From NCBI GenBank assembly GCA_900538885.1, contig UQAI01000061.1:1-9911 (forward strand): DNA of 9,911 nucleotides, given 5' to 3'. The DNA is from an uncultured Mollicutes bacterium. GTDB lineage: Bacteria > Bacillota_I > Bacilli_A > ML615J-28 > CAG-313. The notes beneath the pieces are model-generated. The model was not told the origin of the DNA and searched no databases. It saw only the letters and a list, made by a program, of their open reading frames with translations. Numbering within the stretch: the stretch's first letter is position 1; each line of letters opens with the position of its first letter. Position numbers and translations under genes: made by a program. This document shows, one piece after another, positions 5,209 through 9,911 of the stretch.

Positions 5209-7002
5209 ATGAAAAGAATAATTTATTGCTTAATAATGTTAATAACTATTATTAGTTTCACTGGTTGTGGTGGAAATGATGATGGTACTAAACACAAGAT
5301 AACTTTTGCAGATGAAAATGCAAATGTTATTGAAACCATTAACATAAAAAAAGGTGATTCCGTAAAATATCCAGAAATAACTAACCAAGAAGAAGGTTAT
5401 AATTATAGTTGGAGTGCCTCACTTGATGAAATTAAAAATACTGAGAGTGATTTATTCGTTATGGTTGCTAAAACGGTTGCGAAAAAGGTAACAAAATACT
5501 ATATCGATGATAAAGTAATAAAAGAAAGTACAGTTGGTTATTTTGATGAAGTAGAAGAACCAATTGTTCCTACAAAATATGCTAATTATAGTTGGGAAAG
5601 ACATATCGAAAAACGTGATGGTACTTATTATGAAAGTTATTCATTAAAGTATGAATATGCATCATTTTCAATTACTTACTGTGATGGTAACGAAGAATTA
5701 GAATTAGAGCCTAAAAGCTTTGTTTATGGTACAGGAGTTACACTTCCTATATATAATAAGGAAGGTATGGTTTTTGTAGGTTGGTTTTTATCTGATATTT
5801 CCATGACTAGATATACGGAAATTGATGGTGATACTGATCATCGCGTTAGACTATATGCTCGTTTTATAAGTGTTGAACCTGAAAATATTTTATCACTTGG
5901 TGAATATACGTATCAATTTGAATCACTTCAAAGAATAACATCTCAAGGCTACCCTAATGCGATTACTACTAACCCTGTGATTCCAGCGGCTGCTCCTCAA
6001 GGTCTAACAAACTATTTTTGGACTTGTGAAGATCCTAGCATTGCTTTTTTTACTGGTGAATATGGTTCAATTAGAGGTATAAGAGAAGGATATACAATTA
6101 TTACAGGTACTAATAAACTTGATCCTAATATTATTGTTAAAGGCATCATTCATGTTACCGCAAACGGCATTGAAATGGCAACGCTAGAAGAAGCAAATCA
6201 CAGAGAACTTTGTGAAGTAACCTTTGTGGATAGCGATAACACGATAATTTACAAACAAAAAGTAGTTAAAGGTGATCATGTTATTCCGCCTACTCCACCA
6301 GTACATGAAGGTAAAGCTTTTAATGGTTGGGATCATTCTTTATACGATATTAGAGAAGATACAACAATTATGGCAACATATACTGTTGGAACTAATAAAT
6401 ATGCTGGTAAAAAAATTGCGATAATCGGTGATAGTATTTCTACATATTATAGTATTATTCCATCATGGTTTAGATTTTTTTATCCATACCCATCTGGCGA
6501 TATCTATGATTATTACCAAACATGGTGGATGGGAGTTATTAACCGACTTGGTGGTAGTATGTTCATGAATAACTCATATTCAGGTAGTTTCGTATCAGAT
6601 GGTTCATCATCCGCATCAACTAGTGATGGAAGACTTGCTGAACTTGTTATTAATGGTGAAAAGCCTGATGTAATTATTATCTTTATGGGTACCAATGATA
6701 TTGGATCTGGTGTTGCTAGTTATAAATTTAGTTCAGAATACATAACAATGCTTAAAAAAGTAAAGGAATTATGTCCAAATGCTGAACTTGTATTATGCTC
6801 ACTTCCTACAGGTGTATTATATTCTAGTGCTATGCAAAATGATTATTTAAATGTAATTAAATCATGTGCTAATGATTATAATGCAACCCTAGTTGATTTA
6901 ACTAGCGTAAATCTTACAAATGATCTTATTGATAGAGTTCACCCTACAAAAAGTGGTATGAAACTTATTGCTGATAAAATAGTCGAAGTAATGCTCGGAT
7001 AA
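5209..7002 (+). CDS. Surface lipoprotein with InlB-type/BIG2-like repeats and a C-terminal SGNH/GDSL hydrolase domain
   Basis: A 597-residue protein. A type II signal peptide ends at lipobox FTGC with lipidated C20. Beta-rich repeats follow: about 27-90, 92-148, 151-222 (with GWF and YARF landmarks of InlB B-repeat/Flg_new modules), an Ig-like BIG2-type segment at 225-325, and another GW-type repeat at 334-398. The last 200 residues are an SGNH hydrolase: GDS with nucleophile S409, NNSYSG with the block II glycine G459, GTND (494-497) with the block III asparagine N496, and DRVHP with D575 and H578. All four catalytic blocks are present, so an active esterase or deacetylase, probably acting on surface or dietary glycans, is expected; the substrate cannot be read from sequence. 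GGAGG (5200-5204) precedes the ATG by only 4 nt. No promoter of its own is clear between the rpsU terminator and the start. Confidence 0.88.
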   Translation: MKRIIYCLIMLITIISFTGCGGNDDGTKHKITFADENANVIETINIKKGDSVKYPEITNQEEGYNYSWSASLDEIKNTESDLFVMVAKTVAKKVTKYYIDDKVIKESTVGYFDEVEEPIVPTKYANYSWERHIEKRDGTYYESYSLKYEYASFSITYCDGNEELELEPKSFVYGTGVTLPIYNKEGMVFVGWFLSDISMTRYTEIDGDTDHRVRLYARFISVEPENILSLGEYTYQFESLQRITSQGYPNAITTNPVIPAAAPQGLTNYFWTCEDPSIAFFTGEYGSIRGIREGYTIITGTNKLDPNIIVKGIIHVTANGIEMATLEEANHRELCEVTFVDSDNTIIYKQKVVKGDHVIPPTPPVHEGKAFNGWDHSLYDIREDTTIMATYTVGTNKYAGKKIAIIGDSISTYYSIIPSWFRFFYPYPSGDIYDYYQTWWMGVINRLGGSMFMNNSYSGSFVSDGSSSASTSDGRLAELVINGEKPDVIIIFMGTNDIGSGVASYKFSSEYITMLKKVKELCPNAELVLCSLPTGVLYSSAMQNDYLNVIKSCANDYNATLVDLTSVNLTNDLIDRVHPTKSGMKLIADKIVEVMLG

Positions 7003-7005
7003 TAT

Positions 7006-7041
7006 AAAAATGGTTAAACATTAATTTGTTTAATCATTTTT
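7006..7041 (+). terminator. Strong rho-independent terminator after the SGNH lipoprotein gene
   Basis: A 15-bp stem, AAAAATGGTTAAACA (7006-7020) with TGTTTAATCATTTTT (7027-7041), with one G-T wobble and a 6-nt loop. The A-run before and T-run after the core let it work in both directions. Confidence 0.85.
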
Positions 7042-7055
7042 ATAATGTAAAAAAC

Positions 7056-7084
7056 TTGACAAAGTTTCCATAATCGACCAAAAT
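7056..7084 (+). promoter_or_regulatory. Promoter of the DUF4143 ATPase gene
   Basis: A perfect TTGACA -35 at 7056-7061 is followed, after 17 nt, by CAAAAT at 7079-7084 (four of six to TATAAT). The weak -10 with a perfect -35 suggests modest or regulated use. The spacer and the region just after the -10 contain TTCC/GGAA dyads, listed separately. Confidence 0.6.
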
Positions 7085-7097
7085 GGAATATGATTCC
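7066..7097. repeat. Two interleaved TTCC/GGAA inverted repeats, candidate operator
   Basis: TTCCAT (7066-7071) is mirrored by ATGGAA (7083-7088) across 11 nt. The second element also forms GGAAT-ATG-ATTCC (7085-7097). The three half-sites lie between the -35 and the predicted transcription start of the DUF4143 ATPase gene, where a repressor would act. No known regulator is assigned. Confidence 0.35.
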
Positions 7098-7115
7098 AGA
7101 AAGGACGGGATTTAA

Positions 7116-8357
7116 ATGTATTTAAATAGAACAATTGAAAAGACAATTAAGGAATTATCTAGCCAATTTCCAGTAATCGTTGTTTCAGGTGCTAGACAAG
7201 TAGGTAAATCAACACTACTACAAATGATAAAAAATGATAATATGAAATATGTTACATTAGATGATTTAGATGCGAGAAGCTTGGCACTATCTGATCCAAA
7301 ATATTTTCTTGAACAATACGGATATCCGCTTTTAATTGATGAAATTCAATATGCACCAATTCTTCTAAATTATATTAAAATTATTGTTGATGAAGAAAAA
7401 ATGAATAATCTCAAAAATAACTTGCTAGTTAGGCCTTTATTTTGGTTAACTGACTCACAACAGTTTGAAATAATGAAAGGTGTTAGTGAGTCTCTTGCAG
7501 GGCGAATTGGTGTGCTAAATCTATATTCTATGTCGTTAGATGAAATTGAAAAAAATGATGGTGAAATATTTTCACCACAAATTGAAAGTTTAAAAAAGAA
7601 AAAAAGTCCAAAGATAATTGAAAGAAAACAAATTTTTAATTATATTTTTAACGGAGGTATGCCGGATATTATAACTGGGGCCACAAAAAGAAATGCATAT
7701 TTTTCATCATACCTTAATACTTATATAGAAAGAGATGTTAAGCAACTTATAAATGCTCAAAAAACAATTGAATTTTATAATTTTATGCAATCTATTGCGG
7801 TTAGAACAGCACAAGAATTAAATTATTCAGTCATTTCAAAAGAAATTGGAGTGGATTTAAAAACAATTAAGAATTGGATTAGTATATTAGAGACTTCAGG
7901 AATAATTTATTTACTTCAACCATATTATTCAAATGTGTCTAATCGCATTACCAAATCGCCAAAACTATATTTTATGGATACTGGTCTATGCAGTTATTTA
8001 GCTAAATATCAATCAACGGAAACCCTTGAATTTGGAGCTCTTTCTGGTGCCATCTTTGAAACCTATGTAGTAAGTGAAATTATTAAGAATTTTTCTAATA
8101 ATGGTATAGACCCTAAAATGCATTTGTATTATTACCGTGATAAAGATCAAAAAGAAATTGATTTAATATATACTGATGGTAACACATTATATCCAATTGA
8201 AATAAAAAAAGGAATTAGCCCAAGTAGTCCAGATAAGAGTTTTAGCGTAATTAACAAATATTCAAATAATATTGGTAATGGCATTATTTTATGTTTAACA
8301 AAAACTTTACAACCAATTAAAGGTAATTGTTGGCTTTGCCCAATTGAGTATATTTAG
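7116..8357 (+). CDS. AAA_14/DUF4143 ATP-binding protein
   Basis: A 413-residue protein with the usual three-part layout of this family. The N-terminal P-loop domain has Walker A GARQVGKST (25-33), Walker B LLIDEIQ (D75-E76) and the family block SLAGRIG. A winged-helix-like segment follows at about 230-275. The C-terminal DUF4143 domain carries a PD-(D/E)XK-like core: EID with D349, then E362-x-K364 in IEIKKG. One deviation is LTDSQQF, with D113 where the family normally has LTGSQ. AAAGGACGGG (7100-7109) precedes the ATG. The family is widespread and highly mobile in bacteria and archaea and its cellular role is not settled; nuclease activity is suggested by the C-terminal motif only. The gene is monocistronic, with its own promoter and terminators on either side, and sits between rpsU and yqfC, which suggests insertion into a conserved region. 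Confidence 0.9.
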   Translation: MYLNRTIEKTIKELSSQFPVIVVSGARQVGKSTLLQMIKNDNMKYVTLDDLDARSLALSDPKYFLEQYGYPLLIDEIQYAPILLNYIKIIVDEEKMNNLKNNLLVRPLFWLTDSQQFEIMKGVSESLAGRIGVLNLYSMSLDEIEKNDGEIFSPQIESLKKKKSPKIIERKQIFNYIFNGGMPDIITGATKRNAYFSSYLNTYIERDVKQLINAQKTIEFYNFMQSIAVRTAQELNYSVISKEIGVDLKTIKNWISILETSGIIYLLQPYYSNVSNRITKSPKLYFMDTGLCSYLAKYQSTETLEFGALSGAIFETYVVSEIIKNFSNNGIDPKMHLYYYRDKDQKEIDLIYTDGNTLYPIEIKKGISPSSPDKSFSVINKYSNNIGNGIILCLTKTLQPIKGNCWLCPIEYI

Positions 8358-8385
8358 GCGTTTATACGCCTTTTTCTTCTATTTT
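8356..8385 (+). terminator. Rho-independent terminator after the DUF4143 ATPase gene
   Basis: AGGCGT (8356-8361) pairs perfectly with ACGCCT (8366-8371) around a TTAT loop and runs into TTTTTCTTCTATTTT. The stem overlaps the stop codon of the gene. Confidence 0.8.
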
Positions 8386-8405
8386 GAGATGATTCTTCAT
8401 ATAAT
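8377..8405 (+). promoter_or_regulatory. Candidate sigma-E-type promoter of yqfC-yqfD
   Basis: CATATAAT at 8398-8405 agrees with the sigma-E -10 consensus CATACAHT at seven of eight positions. TTCTATT at 8377-8383 agrees with the -35 KMATATT at five of seven, and the spacer is 14 nt as expected. The same bases contain TATAAT (8400-8405), so vegetative use cannot be excluded, but no TTGACA-like -35 stands 17 nt upstream. yqfC and yqfD are mother-cell genes in B. subtilis. Confidence 0.45.
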
Positions 8406-8420
8406 ATATTGGTGAATAAA

Positions 8421-8648
8421 TTGAAAAAGATTAACATTTACAAAACAAAACTATATGTGTATGATTGCCATAAACTAATTATAAACAATTATCATAAAAT
8501 TATAACATATTTAGATGATTTAATAGTTATCGATAATTACCATATAAAGGGCGAAAACTTGCAAATTTTAAAAATTGATGAAGTAAATGTTGAAATGCTG
8601 GGTGAACTTCATGAGATTAAAATGGTTGAACAAAATAATAAATCTTAG
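8421..8648 (+). CDS. yqfC: YqfC/YabP-family sporulation protein
   Basis: A small beta-rich protein of 75 residues. It shows the family layout: a first strand pair (KLYVYDCHKLIINNYHKI), a turn into ITYLDDLIVIDNYHIKGENLQI, then a final strand pair rich in acidic residues. The pattern of short strands ending in IKGENLQIL is typical of YqfC/YabP proteins. No ATG lies near the start. TTG at 8421 is chosen because GGTGA (8411-8415) precedes it at a suitable distance; TTG 8409 or GTG 8412 would add three or four residues but lack a ribosome site. The family is made in the mother cell under sigma-E, and its mechanism is poorly known. The overlap with yqfD (38 nt) and the shared order with B. subtilis make the call firm despite low sequence conservation. 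Confidence 0.8.
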   Translation: MKKINIYKTKLYVYDCHKLIINNYHKIITYLDDLIVIDNYHIKGENLQILKIDEVNVEMLGELHEIKMVEQNNKS

Positions 8649-9753
8649 ATACTATGTTGAAATGCCATATGATAATTTTCTTGATGCTCAAAAAATAAAA
8701 ATGCATAATGTAACAAGAAAAGAAGATATGGTAACTTTTACAACCAATAAAAAAGGAATACTTGCTTTAAATGATCTTAATGAAAATATTAAAGTTATAG
8801 ATAGAAAACAGAAATTAATTAAAAGTTTATTTGTTATTCATTTACCTACAACAATAAGCATATTTTTAATATTTGTCCTATTACTAATTTCTAGTAAATA
8901 TGTAAGAGAAATTACTTTTGATAATCCTGATTATTATGATTACGAAGTTTATCAAACGGTTAATGAACATTTGATTAAAAAAGGACCTTTTTATGAATTA
9001 GATATAGATTTAAATGATTTAGGAAGAATACTTAGAACCACATACCAACAGTACGCTTATATTGGAATTAAAAAAACAGGAGCGAAATTAATTATTGAAA
9101 TTGCTACTCAAGAAGTACCTGATGTAACAAAACAAAACGATAATACACCTGGTGATATTATCGCAAAGTATGATGCATATATTGAAGGTATCGAAACAAA
9201 AAAAGGTGCTGTTGTTGTAATGACAAGTCAAAGTGTTAAAAAAGGTAGTTTACTTATTAGTGGTAATGTTAATTATAAAATTAATCCAAGTGATTTAACT
9301 AAACTTGTGAGAGCCGAAGGCCTTATACTAGGTAAAGTTGCCGAATATAAGGAATATGAAATCAAAAAAGAAAACTATATTTACGACTATTCAAGTAACG
9401 TTAAAAAATATTATGAATTAAATCTATTTGGCAGGATTATTAAGACTAAAAATAATATTCTAGGTAATGGCTATAAACGAAAAACTGAACTTTTAAATTT
9501 ATTTAAATTAATTAATATACATAAGGTAGAAGAATATGAGGAAGTAAAGTTATTAATCACATATGATGAAAAAAATGCATTATCTTATGCAAAAAGTAAA
9601 ATATACTTAGATTTTAATCTGTCTAAAATTTCAACAAAAGAATATGTAGAAAGTATTGAACTAATTAAAAAAGTAGAATATGATGATAGTTATTCATTTA
9701 TCTTTTTAGTTAAATATTTGCGAAATATAGGAGAATTTAAAAAATATGATTAG
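8611..9753 (+). CDS. yqfD: Sporulation protein YqfD
   Basis: A 380-residue membrane protein, close to the B. subtilis length. An N-terminal cytoplasmic part of about 70 residues is followed by one transmembrane segment at about 73-96. The large outer part begins with a POTRA/FtsQ-like alpha-beta region (about 97-175). It continues with the family's most recognisable block, PGDIIAKYDAYIEGIE (from P180) and then VKKGSLLISG, a barrel-sandwich-like turn. YqfD is a mother-cell sporulation protein in B. subtilis; its precise function is not established. ATG 8611 is chosen for the GGGTGA site (8600-8605) inside yqfC; ATG 8587 would add eight residues and has no ribosome site. In B. subtilis phoH follows yqfD; no phoH start is visible in the 158 bases that remain in this window. 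Confidence 0.9.
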   Translation: MRLKWLNKIINLRYYVEMPYDNFLDAQKIKMHNVTRKEDMVTFTTNKKGILALNDLNENIKVIDRKQKLIKSLFVIHLPTTISIFLIFVLLLISSKYVREITFDNPDYYDYEVYQTVNEHLIKKGPFYELDIDLNDLGRILRTTYQQYAYIGIKKTGAKLIIEIATQEVPDVTKQNDNTPGDIIAKYDAYIEGIETKKGAVVVMTSQSVKKGSLLISGNVNYKINPSDLTKLVRAEGLILGKVAEYKEYEIKKENYIYDYSSNVKKYYELNLFGRIIKTKNNILGNGYKRKTELLNLFKLINIHKVEEYEEVKLLITYDEKNALSYAKSKIYLDFNLSKISTKEYVESIELIKKVEYDDSYSFIFLVKYLRNIGEFKKYD

Positions 9754-9911
9754 GAAAAAATCACTAATTATATTTTGATAATATATTGAGCAAATTCTTT
9801 GATGATTAATTATTTCAAAATATTTTTTAAACAAGTTTAACAGTGAATAACGCAAATTTCGATAGTAGTTCTCCTGTTCAAAATGTTGAAATTTATTTAA
9901 ATGAATATAAT
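9754..9911. other. Tail region without a supportable gene
   Basis: Very AT-rich. A plus-strand frame from 9831 stays open to the window end, with GTG at 9843, but has no ribosome site and no family I recognise. A minus-strand frame is open from the window end to a stop at 9706-9708 inside yqfD and shows no motif. The weak dyad ATTAT...ATAAT just after yqfD is too short to call a terminator. Confidence 0.4.

Noticed and set aside
5198..5211. ATG followed by three codons and TGA, overlapping the lipoprotein start
   Set aside because: A four-codon frame formed by the ribosome site itself (ATGGAGG); nothing suggests a leader peptide.
6513..6695. Minus-strand frame of 60 codons
   Set aside because: Antisense to the SGNH domain; no motif or ribosome site.
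8587..8610. Earlier ATG for yqfD
   Set aside because: No ribosome site, and the added residues are a frame-shifted reading of conserved yqfC sequence.
9706..9909. Minus-strand coding end overlapping yqfD
   Set aside because: Open frame without a visible start or motif; it would overlap the 3' end of yqfD by 48 bases, and AT-rich DNA gives such frames by chance.
1..9911. Mobile element, CRISPR, tRNA or rRNA
   Set aside because: No transposase or integrase motifs, no spaced direct repeats and no tRNA-like cloverleaf or rRNA-like stretch were seen on reading both strands; a systematic search was not possible.

Overview
The window is AT-rich chromosomal DNA from a low-GC Gram-positive bacterium of the Bacilli/Erysipelotrichia type. 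The lineage is inferred from gene content and order, not from a search. TGG encodes tryptophan and TGA is a stop (the first gene ends in TGA), so the code is standard rather than mycoplasma-like. Shine-Dalgarno sites are of the AGGAGG type. Three genes belong to sporulation families (a GerM-like protein, YqfC and YqfD), so the organism sporulates or descends from sporulators. Two neighbourhoods recall Bacillus subtilis: gerM beside rdgB (rph, which lies between them in B. subtilis, is absent), and rpsU followed some distance later by yqfC-yqfD.

Layout. (1) 2-2036, plus: a two-gene unit of an ABC/AAA15-type ATPase (5' end outside the window) overlapping a small Toprim-fold protein. This ATPase-plus-Toprim pairing is the architecture of OLD-like, PARIS-like and AbiL-like phage-defence systems, and is the best accessory candidate here. 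(2) 2054-2170: two hairpins between convergent genes. (3) 2171-3193, minus: a zinc-ribbon protein fused to a CPBP intramembrane protease. (4) 3310-4871, plus: gerM-like gene and rdgB. (5) 4952-5131, plus: rpsU, only 59 codons, with a very good vegetative promoter and a strong terminator. (6) 5209-7002, plus: a large lipoprotein with Ig-like/InlB-type repeats and a C-terminal SGNH esterase. (7) 7116-8357, plus: a stand-alone AAA_14/DUF4143 ATPase with a PD-(D/E)XK-like C-terminus. (8) 8421-9753, plus: overlapping yqfC and yqfD. (9) 9754-9911: no gene that can be supported.

How the parts relate. The gerM and yqfCD genes act during sporulation, and sequences resembling mother-cell sigma-E promoters lie directly upstream of both. 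rdgB and rpsU are housekeeping genes for nucleotide-pool sanitation and translation. The lipoprotein and the DUF4143 ATPase sit between rpsU and yqfC, where B. subtilis has yqeY, yqfA and yqfB; each is closed by its own terminator, so both look like independent insertions into a conserved backbone. No tRNA, rRNA, insertion sequence, CRISPR array or long repeat was seen, and no stretch over 300 bases lacks a gene.
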